From contig CAZVQX010000012.1 in NCBI GenBank assembly GCA_964629735.1, positions 1 to 24,066 on the forward strand: a stretch of 24,066 nt of DNA, written 5' to 3'. Shown piece after piece: positions 15,485-23,522 of the stretch. Source of the DNA: CAZVQX01 sp964629735. GTDB lineage: Bacteria; Bacillota_I; Bacilli_A; RF39; UBA660. Both the position numbers and the translations under genes were made by a program. A model generated the notes under the pieces. The model saw only the letters and a list, made by a program, of their open reading frames with translations, had not been told where the DNA came from and made no database searches. The first letter of the stretch is position 1. Every line of letters starts with the position of its first letter.

Positions 15485-16393
15485 ATGATAAAAGATAAAA
15501 ATACATTATTAAATACCATAGATAAGTTTGAACAATATTTAATTGTTGATCGTAATTATAGTCAAAACACTCGTCAAACATATGTTAATGCCTTAATGAC
15601 GTTTCATGAATTTTCTATAAATAATGATATTGATCTCCATGATATGAATCATGAAAATATACAGAAATATTTGCAACAACTTCAAAAGAAAGGATTAAGT
15701 AGTCGCAGTATTAATCATAATATAAGCGTTTTAAGAAGCTTTTATAAATTTTTATTATTAGAAAAAATTGTAAATATCAACCCAATGGAACATATTAAAA
15801 CTCCAAAAACACCAAAAACAATACCTAACTCTTTAACTTACGAAGAAGTAAATCAATTATTAGATATTGATTTAGTTGACAAATATAGTTATCGTAATCG
15901 TGCAATGATTGAATTAATGTATGCTACTGGGTTACGTGTTAGTGAATTAATTAATTTAAAAATAAATGATATTAATTTATATGAAAATTCAATTAAAGTA
16001 TTAGGCAAAGGTAGTAAAGAGAGAATTGTTCCCATCGGTGATTATACAAAAATAATATTAATTGATTACATATATAATTATCGGCCATTATTTAAAAATA
16101 AGAAAGAGAGTGATTATTTATTTTTAAATAATCGTGGTGATAAACTATCGCGTGAACAATTTTATAAAATAATTAAAAAAATCGCTAAAACCGCAAATAT
16201 TAAAACAAATTTTTCCCCACACACTTTAAGACACTCTTTTGCTACTCATTTATTAAATAATGGTGCTGATTTAAGAAGTATTCAAGAACTGTTGGGACAC
16301 GCAAATATATCAACTACACAAATATATACACACGTCTCAACTAAATCATTAAATAAAAATTATATGGATTATCATCCGCATGCTAGAAAGTAG
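15485..16393 (+). CDS. xerD: Tyrosine recombinase XerD
   Basis: This 302-residue site-specific recombinase resolves chromosome dimers at dif. The N-terminal SAM-like domain includes NYSQNTRQTYVNAL and HNISVLRSFYKFLL. The catalytic residues are all present at the XerD spacing: R151 (ATGLRVSEL), K175 (GKGSKER), H246 and R249 (HTLRHSFATH), H272 (LLGHANISTT) and nucleophile Y281 (IYTHVS). The length and the core-gene setting (rarA on one side, deoB operon on the other) argue for the housekeeping recombinase and not a mobile-element integrase, and no flanking direct repeats were noticed. Choosing XerD over XerC rests on overall resemblance. Confidence 0.9.
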   Translation: MIKDKNTLLNTIDKFEQYLIVDRNYSQNTRQTYVNALMTFHEFSINNDIDLHDMNHENIQKYLQQLQKKGLSSRSINHNISVLRSFYKFLLLEKIVNINPMEHIKTPKTPKTIPNSLTYEEVNQLLDIDLVDKYSYRNRAMIELMYATGLRVSELINLKINDINLYENSIKVLGKGSKERIVPIGDYTKIILIDYIYNYRPLFKNKKESDYLFLNNRGDKLSREQFYKIIKKIAKTANIKTNFSPHTLRHSFATHLLNNGADLRSIQELLGHANISTTQIYTHVSTKSLNKNYMDYHPHARK

Positions 16394-16401
16394 GGTATAA
16401 T

Positions 16402-17160
16402 ATGGAAGAAATTAACTACAAACAAGGTGAGTTAGAGAAATTAGGAATTTTTGATAAGGGTGGTTTTGAGGCTAAAATATTAATTTATAATGATGAATTA
16501 CTTATCAAAGCCTTTGAACCATATTTAAAAGGAATTATTGATTTTGATTTTAAAAAAATGAAATTAATTAGATTACATGATAAATTAATTGACGATAATA
16601 TTATGGTAAAACCATTAAAATTAGTTAATTATAACGATGAATTTGCTGGCTATATTATGAAAAAAGAAACAAATGCTATAACTTTAGATAATATTCACGA
16701 TTTTAATAAACTAGTTAAAATCTATAAAAATTTATTTTTAAATTTAGAAAAATTACATAATAATGATATTATTGTTGGTGATTTGAAACACAGTAATATT
16801 TTAATTAAAGATAATGATAAACCAATATTTATCGATGTTGACAGTATGGGGGTTGATGAATATGTAGCTGACCATAACGATTATAGATCAATAACTACTC
16901 GCTCAATCCCTAATTTTGAAGAAAAAGCCAAATATAATAATCAAAAAGAATTAGACAAATTAAAACTAATATCTTGTTTCTTATCATCAATTAATAAAAA
17001 TGAAAAAACAATTACTCAAAGATTGTTTAAATCTGATTTATCAGATAATTTTAAAAGAGAGATTTATAAAATATTAAAAACAGATAAAAATTTAAATATT
17101 AGTAATAATATTCACGAATTATTTTATGAAGAAGAAAAAAATATTAACAAAAGGAGATAA
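16402..17160 (+). CDS. Protein-kinase-like protein
   Basis: This 252-residue soluble protein has the core signatures of the protein kinase fold. A Lys in a strand (LLIKAFE, K36) could bind ATP. The catalytic loop IIVGDLKHSNILI has D127, K129 and N132. The metal-binding strand IFIDVDSMG (D145/D147) replaces the usual DFG. The N-lobe lacks a clear Gly-rich loop; KGGFEAK near 19-25 is the only candidate. The C-lobe is short and ends in a Lys/Asn-rich tail. It could be an atypical Ser/Thr kinase or a small-molecule phosphotransferase, and the substrate is unknown. It is co-transcribed: its ribosome binding site overlaps the xerD stop and deoB follows after three bases. Confidence 0.7.
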   Translation: MEEINYKQGELEKLGIFDKGGFEAKILIYNDELLIKAFEPYLKGIIDFDFKKMKLIRLHDKLIDDNIMVKPLKLVNYNDEFAGYIMKKETNAITLDNIHDFNKLVKIYKNLFLNLEKLHNNDIIVGDLKHSNILIKDNDKPIFIDVDSMGVDEYVADHNDYRSITTRSIPNFEEKAKYNNQKELDKLKLISCFLSSINKNEKTITQRLFKSDLSDNFKREIYKILKTDKNLNISNNIHELFYEEEKNINKRR

Positions 17161-17163
17161 CAC

Positions 17164-18330
17164 ATGAAATTTAAAAGAATATTTTTAATTGTATTAGATT
17201 CGGTTGGTATTGGTGGTGCTAAAGATGCTGATAGTTATGGTGATAGTGGCGCTAATACATTATTAAACACAATTAGAGCAACTAATGTTAAATTACCTAA
17301 TTTAGAAAAAATGGGATTACTTAATCTAATTGGGTTAACAAATAATAAAACTATTTCTTATTATGCAAAAGCAGAATCGATAAGTAATGGAAAAGATACT
17401 TTAACCGGACACCTTGAAATGATGGGAATTAAAACAGAAAATCCAGCGGTAACATTTACTGAAACGGGATTTCCAAGAGATTTAATCCAAGAATTAGAAA
17501 AATTAACAGGGAGAAAAGTTATTGGTAATATAAGCGCGAGCGGAACCGAAATAATCAAAGAGTTAGGCGAAGAACATATAAAAACCGGTAATATAATTGT
17601 TTATACATCGGCAGATAGTGTTCTACAAATAGCTGCCCACGAAGAAGTCGTTCCATTAGAGGAATTATACCAAATATGTAAAATCGCTCGTCAATTAACT
17701 TTAAAAGAACAATGGAAGGTAGGTCGTATAATTGCACGCCCTTTTATTGGTGAACCTAATAATTTTGTTAGGACATCTAATCGAAAAGATTATGCATTAA
17801 ATCCACCCGCTAAAACAGTTTTAGATTATTTATATGAAAAAAAACATGAAACAATTGGTATTGGTAAAATAAGTGATATTTTTAATGGGGTAGGTATATC
17901 TAAAAGTAAAAAAACAGAAGATAATTTAGATGGTATTAGTAAAATAATTGATACGATTAAAAACGATCAATTTACAGGCTTTTGTTTTGTCAATTTAAAC
18001 GATTTTGACTCGAAATATGGTCATCGAAGAAACCCAATAGGATATGCAGAAGAATTAAAAAAATTTGATAATTATATACCAGAAATAATTGAAAATTTAA
18101 ACAATGATGATTTATTAATAATAACTGCTGATCACGGTAATGATCCAACTTTCAGCGGAAGTGATCATACAAGGGAAAATGTTCCAGTTATTATTTACTC
18201 AAAAATATTTAACAATCCTAAACAGTTAGATAACTTAAAAACTTTCGCGGATTTAGGTGCAACAATCGCTGATAATTTTAACGTTGAACAACCAAATATC
18301 GGCCAGAGTTTTTTAAATAAACTATTATGA
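17164..18330 (+). CDS. deoB: Phosphopentomutase DeoB
   Basis: This 388-residue cytoplasmic metalloenzyme interconverts ribose- or deoxyribose-1-phosphate and the 5-phosphate in nucleoside salvage. It belongs to the alkaline phosphatase superfamily. The metal and catalytic residues all match the Bacillus enzyme at a constant offset: D12 (VLDSVGIG), T81 (DTLTGH), D282 and H287 (NDFDSKYGH), D323-H324 (TADHGND) and H335 (SDHTREN). The cap domain has GNISASGTEII and VYTSADSVLQIAAHEE. AGGAG at 17152-17156 precedes ATG 17164. The stop overlaps the next start as ATGA. No other nucleoside-salvage gene is adjacent, which is slightly unusual. Confidence 0.96.
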   Translation: MKFKRIFLIVLDSVGIGGAKDADSYGDSGANTLLNTIRATNVKLPNLEKMGLLNLIGLTNNKTISYYAKAESISNGKDTLTGHLEMMGIKTENPAVTFTETGFPRDLIQELEKLTGRKVIGNISASGTEIIKELGEEHIKTGNIIVYTSADSVLQIAAHEEVVPLEELYQICKIARQLTLKEQWKVGRIIARPFIGEPNNFVRTSNRKDYALNPPAKTVLDYLYEKKHETIGIGKISDIFNGVGISKSKKTEDNLDGISKIIDTIKNDQFTGFCFVNLNDFDSKYGHRRNPIGYAEELKKFDNYIPEIIENLNNDDLLIITADHGNDPTFSGSDHTRENVPVIIYSKIFNNPKQLDNLKTFADLGATIADNFNVEQPNIGQSFLNKLL

Positions 18331-19034
18331 AATTTAATTTAAACAAATGGGGTAGGAAAGAGTATGATAAATTTTTATTATTTTTAGAAAAAAATAAAGA
18401 TTCCAGTTATCAAAAATTTCAAACTCGTTTAATCCCGACTAAATATCCATTACTTGGAGTGAGAATGCCAGTTCTAAGAACCATTGCTAAACAAATAGTA
18501 GAAGGCAATTATAATGAATTTATAAAATATAATAATCATAAATATTTTGAAGAAGTAATGATTCATGGATTAGCTATTAGTTATTTAAATAATATAGAAG
18601 AAATTGAACTCTTACTGAATGAGTTTTTACCAATTATTGATAATTGGAGTATAACGGATAGTGTCTGTTCTAGTTTGAAAATATTTAAAAAAGAACCGCA
18701 ATATGGTTTCAAACTAATAAATAATTATATATTAAGTGAAGATCCTTTTACTGTTCGATTTGGCCTTGTTCTTTTATTAAATTATTATATAAATGATGAT
18801 TATATTAATGATGTTATTAGGATAATGAAAAAAATTAATAATAACAGCTATTATGTAATGATGGCAAATGCTTGGTTAATATCAATGTGTTATATCAAAT
18901 ATCCAAAATTAATTATTTCATTGTTAAATGACAATATTGATTTAACAACTAAAAAAAAGGCCATTTCTAAAATTAAAGATTCATATCAAGTAAGTAAAGC
19001 TGAAAAAGAAAAACTAAGTAATTTTTTAAGTTAA
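18327..19034 (+). CDS. alkD: DNA alkylation repair protein, AlkD type
   Basis: This 235-residue all-helical HEAT-like repeat protein belongs to the DNA alkylation repair family, which removes bulky or cationic alkyl bases such as 3-methyladenine and 7-methylguanine. The residues known to matter in Bacillus cereus AlkD are present at near-identical spacing: W107 and D111 (DNWSITDSVC), R144 (FTVRFGLVLL) and W183 (ANAWLISMC). It has the conserved openings GVRMPVLRTIAK and YFEEVMIHGLAI. The start ATG overlaps the deoB stop (ATGA 18327-18330) and lacks a good ribosome binding site, so translation is coupled. It would let this operon repair alkylated DNA beside the recombination genes. Confidence 0.9.
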   Translation: MKFNLNKWGRKEYDKFLLFLEKNKDSSYQKFQTRLIPTKYPLLGVRMPVLRTIAKQIVEGNYNEFIKYNNHKYFEEVMIHGLAISYLNNIEEIELLLNEFLPIIDNWSITDSVCSSLKIFKKEPQYGFKLINNYILSEDPFTVRFGLVLLLNYYINDDYINDVIRIMKKINNNSYYVMMANAWLISMCYIKYPKLIISLLNDNIDLTTKKKAISKIKDSYQVSKAEKEKLSNFLS

Positions 19035-19036
19035 AA

Positions 19037-19066
19037 GCATATAATTTACTGAGGGGGATTATATGC
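19037..19066 (+). promoter_or_regulatory. Inverted repeat enclosing the dps ribosome binding site and start codon
   Basis: A perfect 9-bp inverted repeat, GCATATAAT (19037-19045) and ATTATATGC (19058-19066), flanks a 12-base loop that holds GAGGGGG (19051-19057). The right arm contains the dps ATG (19063-19065), and the left arm contains a TATAAT. It may be an mRNA hairpin controlling translation or a palindromic operator with arms two helical turns apart. Confidence 0.5.
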
Positions 19067-19518
19067 AAAATAATTATAATAAAGTTGGGCATATTGAAAT
19101 TCTAAATGAATATTTGTCCAATTTAAAAGTATTAAACAATAATTTATATAATTTACATTTTAATGTAATTGGCGAACACTTTTTTGTTTTACATAAAAAA
19201 TTAGAAGAATATTATAATAAAATAGCTTCTATGTATGATGAAATAGCTGAAAGAATTAAAATGTTAGATCAATATCCGATTACCTCATTAACTAAATACG
19301 AAGAGGTATCAACTATTAAATCAATGCGTAGTCAAGACTTTACAACCAAACAAGTATATAATGTACTAATAAATGATTTTTCATTTATGCACGGTTTTAG
19401 TAAAGAGTTACATCAATATGCTGGTGAAATCAATGATGAGGTAACCTCTGATTTAATGGGTAAAAACATAAGTTTTTTTGAAAAAGAATTATGGATGTTA
19501 AAAGCAAGTAATAAGTAA
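19063..19518 (+). CDS. dps: Dps-family ferritin-like DNA-protection protein
   Basis: This 151-residue miniferritin forms a 12-subunit shell that oxidises and stores iron and shields DNA from peroxide. The intersubunit ferroxidase residues fit the family spacing exactly: H32, H44, D59 and E63 (E. coli H51, H63, D78, E82). The motif LHFNVIGEHFFVLHKKLEEYY and the AERI segment are diagnostic. It has no Lys-rich DNA-binding N-terminal tail, as in many Gram-positive Dps proteins. The ribosome binding site GAGGGGG lies in the loop of an inverted repeat that includes the ATG. A bidirectional terminator follows the stop. Confidence 0.95.
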   Translation: MQNNYNKVGHIEILNEYLSNLKVLNNNLYNLHFNVIGEHFFVLHKKLEEYYNKIASMYDEIAERIKMLDQYPITSLTKYEEVSTIKSMRSQDFTTKQVYNVLINDFSFMHGFSKELHQYAGEINDEVTSDLMGKNISFFEKELWMLKASNK

Positions 19519-19545
19519 AAAAGGAATAAAATTTATTCCTTTTTT
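19517..19545. terminator. Bidirectional terminator between dps and the small minus gene
   Basis: The 13-bp stem has arms at 19517-19529 and 19533-19545 with a 3-base loop. Core GGAATAA/TTATTCC is flanked by A6 on the left and T6 on the right. It contains both stop codons. Confidence 0.9.
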
Positions 19546-19778
19546 GATTGGGCTGATTTACAATCTCTTAATTCAAAAGAATGTTCTGAATCTTCGTCAA
19601 GCTCAAACGACCCATCGGCACTGGGTTCAAACCCGACATCCCGATATTGAGTACTGTTTTGATTTGTGCTTTTAGTTCTCGTATTAGAAGTATTGTTTGT
19701 GTTGCCTCTTTGATTAACATTCATATTACTTCGAGCATTACGAGCATTATTAGATTGTAATTTCTTATTTTTTTTCAT
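19533..19778 (-). CDS. Small Asn/Ser-rich protein of unknown function
   Basis: This is an 81-residue unknown. The first 45 residues are Lys, Arg, Asn, Thr and Ser rich (MKKNKKLQSNNARNARSN and so on) and look disordered. The following 25 are acidic (FELDEDSEHSFEL), then a single Cys and a basic end. It has no membrane segment or signal peptide. The start ATG at 19778 follows GGGTGA (19789-19784). A GTG at 19787 is in frame but lies within that site. On the minus strand a TATAAT sits at 19801-19796. It lies back-to-back with cas9, but nothing in its sequence ties it to CRISPR function. A small spore-type protein is possible but I see no matching motif. Confidence 0.55.
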   Translation of the reverse strand: MKKNKKLQSNNARNARSNMNVNQRGNTNNTSNTRTKSTNQNSTQYRDVGFEPSADGSFELDEDSEHSFELRDCKSAQSKKE

Positions 19779-19795
19779 CTTAATCACCCGTTAAT

Positions 19796-19801
19796 ATTAT
19801 A
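19796..19801 (-). promoter_or_regulatory. -10 box of the small minus gene
   Basis: TATAAT on the minus strand, preceded by TGGT, so a near-extended -10. It sits 18 bases from the start codon. Confidence 0.45.
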
Positions 19802-19852
19802 ACCATATTTTATATAATTATTATTTATTACATAATAATTTTCGACAATTTA

Positions 19853-19861
19853 TGATATAAT
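19853..19861 (+). promoter_or_regulatory. Extended -10 promoter TGATATAAT for cas9
   Basis: TG at 19853-19854 and TATAAT at 19856-19861. The leader is about 33 bases, with AGGAG at 19891-19895 before ATG 19902. No clear -35 at normal spacing; TCGACA lies only 8 bases upstream. Confidence 0.68.
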
Positions 19862-19901
19862 ATAGTTGTATTGCTCATAAGGCACTAAAAAGGAGATAAT
19901 T

Positions 19902-22900
19902 ATGGAAAAAAAATATGGAATTGGACTCGATATTGGAATTGGGTCAGTCGGCTGGGCTGTTGTTAAACTTGATGATGACAATAATGCCGAGAAAATAATT
20001 GATTTAGGGGTTAGAACTTTCGATTCTGGTGAAGTTGCGAAAACAGGTGAAAGTAAAAATAAGATAAGAAGGGATAGCCGAGGTGTTCGAAGATTAATTC
20101 GGCGTAAACGTCATCGCTTAGAGCGAATTCGTCAATTATTAGATGAACACAATATAATCAATATTGATTTTAAAGGTGATAATTTCTCAGATTATGCTAA
20201 TTATTCAAAAAAATTTACAGATAATATTATTAATGAATATTATAGAAAAAATAAAACCAATCCATTTTTATTAAAAGTTAAAGCTCTTGATAAACCATTA
20301 ACAAATGAAGAAATTTTAATTATTACTTTACATTATGCCAAATACCGTGGCTATAAATCAAATCGTGAGGATAAAAACGAGAGTAAAACATCTGAAACTG
20401 GAAGAGTTTTAAGTGCAATAAAAGAAAATGAAGAAATTTTAAAAAATTATCGCACTGTTAGTGAAATGTTAGTAAAAGATTCAAAATTTAAAAAACGAAT
20501 TCATAATGAACCAGGGGATTATAAAACAAGTATCTCAAGGGAAAAAATAGAAGAAGAAATAAACATTATTTTAGATAAACAAATTGAGTTTGGTACAATT
20601 TCACCTAAATTTAAAGAAGAATATATTGAAATTTGGGGAACACAAAGAAGTTATGCTAAAGGACCTGGAAAAGGATCAATATATGGTGTTCCAGAAGGTG
20701 AAGAATTAATTGATAAAATGATTGGCACATGTAAATTTACAGGTGAAAAAAGAGCGCCCAAAAATGCACCGAGCGTTGAAAAATTTATAGCACTTCAAAA
20801 TTTAGCCAATTTTCGCTATTCAACCGATGAATCTTTAAATTACAAAAGTTTAACAACAGAAGAAAAATTATTAATAATCAATGTCTTAGAACAACAGAAT
20901 AGTATAACTTATAAAAAAATTGCATCTATTATTGGTGTTGGTAAGATGAATGTTAAAGGTAATAAAGCATCTAAAAATGATTTTAAAAAAATTATTAATG
21001 AAATGAAAAAACTGTTAAACAAAGATAAAATTCAGACTAAAGATTTTACAGAAGATGAACGTAAATTATTCAATAAAATTAGACATAATTTACTATTAAA
21101 TAAAACATTTTTAAAAATGCCTACTTATTCTTATTTTAGAAAAGAAATAACAAAACAATTTGGTAAAGAAGAGTGGGAACAACTAAAAGATAATTATGAA
21201 TTTATGGATGAAGTTATTAGATTGTTAACAATTTATAAAACAGAAGAAATATTACAAAAACAATTAGAAACAAGTGTTCTCATCGATAAAAAATATTACG
21301 ACTTCATTAATAATATGCCAAATTATAAGGAACATATTCGTTTATCTTTAAGCCTAATTAAAAATTTAAATCCTTTATTATTAGAAGGTATGCGATATGA
21401 CGAAGCTATGATTAAATTAGGTCATAATCCATATGATGTTACTACTAATAAAGAAAAAAGAAATTTTTTACCAGGTATAATAATTGATAATAATATTACA
21501 AATCAAAGAGTAATGAGGTCATTATCACAATCGCGAAAAATTATTAATGCTATTATTAAAGAACATGGAACACCAACGATGATTAACGTTGAGGTTGCTC
21601 GTGAACTAGCTAAAACTAAAGAAGAGAGAAATAAAATTGATAGTCTTAATAAAGATAGGAAAGAAGACAACATTAAAGATAAAAAGTTTTTAGTTTCTAA
21701 TTTTAATAATTATTTTAAAAAAGTGGAAGATGTTAAAAGTTATGATTTATTAAAATATCGATTATGGGTTGAACAAGATGAACATTGCCCATATACATCA
21801 AATAAGATTACAGTTGATGAATTATTTGCCAATAATATTGTTCAAGTTGATCACATTTTACCTTATTCAAGAACTGGTAATGATAACTATGTAAATAAAA
21901 CATTAGTAAAAACGAGCGCTAATCAAGATAAAGGTAATAGAACACCTTATGAATGGTTAAAAGGGACAGATAAATTAGATAAATATGAAACCTTTATCAA
22001 AAATGCAACTAAAATTCATCCTGATAAAAAAGCAAATTATTTATTACAAAATTTAACACCAGAGATGGAAAACGAATTTAAAGCTAGGAACTTAAATGAT
22101 ACTAAATATATTTCTAAATATTTAGCAAGTTTTATTAAGGCATATTTAAATGTTGATGAAGTAAATATGATTAAAGGTGGTATAACAGCTAAATTAAGAG
22201 CTGTTTGGGGATTAAATGGTCTAACACATTCGATACAATCAAAAACTTATTATTTGCCTGAAAGCGACAAAAATTTTGATAAGAAAGTAAGGGAAAATCA
22301 TTTACATCACGCTCTAGACGCGGCAATCGTTGCTGTAACAACTCAAACTCTAGTTAAAAGAGTAACTGAATACGAAAAATATAAACGTTTTTTTAAAAAT
22401 CAAAAATTTGCACAAATTAAAAATAAAAGTGAGTTAAAAGAAGAGATTATTAATTTTGAAAAAGAAACAGGAGAGGTATATAATGAACAAGAGCTTGAAG
22501 ATTTTTTAAATGATGCCATTCAAAAACACTATTTAAAAACTAATAAAGATTTAAACAGATTAAATTATCCTGTTCCTTACAAATATTTTACTAAAGAATT
22601 AAAACTAAGATTATTTGAAAGAGATCTGAATACTTTACATAATGAAATTTTACAATTGCCAAATTATACTACAACAAATGATGTTAATTTGGTTATTCCA
22701 ACAATTGCTAAAAGTAAAATAAACGGTCCTCTTCATAAAGAAACATACTATGGATTAAAAGAAATTGATGAAGAATTATATCTGACATCACGTGTTAGCA
22801 TAAATAGTAAAAATTTCAAAGAAGATACTATTCAAAAAATAGTTAATATAGATAATAGTTCGAAAGAAGTTATGAAAACTTTAAAAAAATGGATTAGAGG

Positions 22901-23498
22901 ATATAAAACAGGTGAGGAGGCTTTTAAAGCCCAAGGGTATCCTGTAAATTCTAAAAGCGGTAATATGATTAAAAAAGTAAAAATAAAAAAATCTACTTTT
23001 AAAAATAAAGGACACATTATAGGACATAAAAAAGTAGTTGAAATTAGTAATATTCATAAAATAGGTGTATACAAAAGAGAAAATAGTGATAATCTGTTCT
23101 TTGTTGGATATGATTTATTAACTATTCAAAAAATTAAAAACAAAAAAACTGATGATTTAAACATAAATGTATGGTGGGGTCAAGGCCAAAATAACGAAAC
23201 GTTATCATATAATGAATTTACTCAAAAATATAAAATTTATGTTGAGTTATTTAAAGATGATTTAATTATGGTTGAATTAAAGAACGGCAATAAAGGTTTA
23301 GCTTATGTAGTTGGATTTACAAGTGGCAAATTAAAAGTCAAAGATATACTTGGGGATGGGCATACATTAGTGAATAGTGGTTTATTTAATTCTATTCTTG
23401 ATTCAGCATACGAAATTACAATATCACAAATAAAATCAATTAAAAAAGTAGGAATCTCTCTATTAGGAAAAATTGAAAAGCAGTATCAAATTTTATAA
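19902..23498 (+). CDS. cas9: CRISPR-associated endonuclease Cas9
   Basis: This 1198-residue RNA-guided nuclease makes double-strand breaks in target DNA. RuvC-I is YGIGLDIGIGSVGWAVV (D10). The Arg-rich bridge helix spans about 52-80, then a recognition lobe. RuvC-II has INVEVARELAK (E564). HNH has VDHILPYS with H651, N665 and N674 at the canonical spacing, and RuvC-III has HLHHALDAA (H803, D806). All nuclease residues are intact. The C-terminal 250 residues would hold the PAM-interacting domain. The HNH block (NKTLVKTSANQDKGNRTP) resembles compact Cas9s such as that of Geobacillus. The length is between typical II-C and long II-A proteins, so subtype is open until csn2 is sought downstream. 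ATG 19902 follows AGGAG. A terminator overlaps the stop. Confidence 0.97.
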   Translation: MEKKYGIGLDIGIGSVGWAVVKLDDDNNAEKIIDLGVRTFDSGEVAKTGESKNKIRRDSRGVRRLIRRKRHRLERIRQLLDEHNIINIDFKGDNFSDYANYSKKFTDNIINEYYRKNKTNPFLLKVKALDKPLTNEEILIITLHYAKYRGYKSNREDKNESKTSETGRVLSAIKENEEILKNYRTVSEMLVKDSKFKKRIHNEPGDYKTSISREKIEEEINIILDKQIEFGTISPKFKEEYIEIWGTQRSYAKGPGKGSIYGVPEGEELIDKMIGTCKFTGEKRAPKNAPSVEKFIALQNLANFRYSTDESLNYKSLTTEEKLLIINVLEQQNSITYKKIASIIGVGKMNVKGNKASKNDFKKIINEMKKLLNKDKIQTKDFTEDERKLFNKIRHNLLLNKTFLKMPTYSYFRKEITKQFGKEEWEQLKDNYEFMDEVIRLLTIYKTEEILQKQLETSVLIDKKYYDFINNMPNYKEHIRLSLSLIKNLNPLLLEGMRYDEAMIKLGHNPYDVTTNKEKRNFLPGIIIDNNITNQRVMRSLSQSRKIINAIIKEHGTPTMINVEVARELAKTKEERNKIDSLNKDRKEDNIKDKKFLVSNFNNYFKKVEDVKSYDLLKYRLWVEQDEHCPYTSNKITVDELFANNIVQVDHILPYSRTGNDNYVNKTLVKTSANQDKGNRTPYEWLKGTDKLDKYETFIKNATKIHPDKKANYLLQNLTPEMENEFKARNLNDTKYISKYLASFIKAYLNVDEVNMIKGGITAKLRAVWGLNGLTHSIQSKTYYLPESDKNFDKKVRENHLHHALDAAIVAVTTQTLVKRVTEYEKYKRFFKNQKFAQIKNKSELKEEIINFEKETGEVYNEQELEDFLNDAIQKHYLKTNKDLNRLNYPVPYKYFTKELKLRLFERDLNTLHNEILQLPNYTTTNDVNLVIPTIAKSKINGPLHKETYYGLKEIDEELYLTSRVSINSKNFKEDTIQKIVNIDNSSKEVMKTLKKWIRGYKTGEEAFKAQGYPVNSKSGNMIKKVKIKKSTFKNKGHIIGHKKVVEISNIHKIGVYKRENSDNLFFVGYDLLTIQKIKNKKTDDLNINVWWGQGQNNETLSYNEFTQKYKIYVELFKDDLIMVELKNGNKGLAYVVGFTSGKLKVKDILGDGHTLVNSGLFNSILDSAYEITISQIKSIKKVGISLLGKIEKQYQIL

Positions 23499-23511
23499 TA
23501 CTGCTTTTTTT
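23476..23511 (+). terminator. Terminator between cas9 and cas1
   Basis: The 11-bp stem AAAAGCAGTAT/ATACTGCTTTT (23476-23486 and 23498-23508) with an 11-base loop is followed by a T run to 23511. The left arm lies in the last codons of cas9 and the stop codon is at the end of the loop. Confidence 0.85.
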
Positions 23512-23516
23512 ATAAT
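23511..23516 (+). promoter_or_regulatory. -10 box directly before cas1
   Basis: TATAAT ends 6 bases before the cas1 ATG (23523), so a transcript from it would start at or next to the start codon. No TG extension, -35 or ribosome binding site is seen. It overlaps the end of the terminator T run. Confidence 0.4.
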
Positions 23517-23522
23517 GATAAC

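Noticed and set aside
15485..16393. Tyrosine recombinase as integrase of a mobile element
   Set aside because: Catalytic spacing and length match the housekeeping XerD, neighbours are core genes, and no flanking direct repeats, tRNA or phage genes are present.
822..18330. Mollicute code with UGA read as tryptophan
   Set aside because: UGA ends several clear genes at exactly the family-expected C-termini and sits in ATGA start-stop overlaps; tryptophans are encoded by TGG.
19533..19778. Small gene next to cas9 as an anti-CRISPR
   Set aside because: Proximity is the only argument; there is no HTH partner gene, no known motif and no prophage context.
19803..19901. tracrRNA or anti-repeat in the cas9 upstream region
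   Set aside because: The leader contains only a short segment (GCTCATAAGGCAC) with no stable hairpins and no terminator on either strand, and no repeat in the window to pair with.
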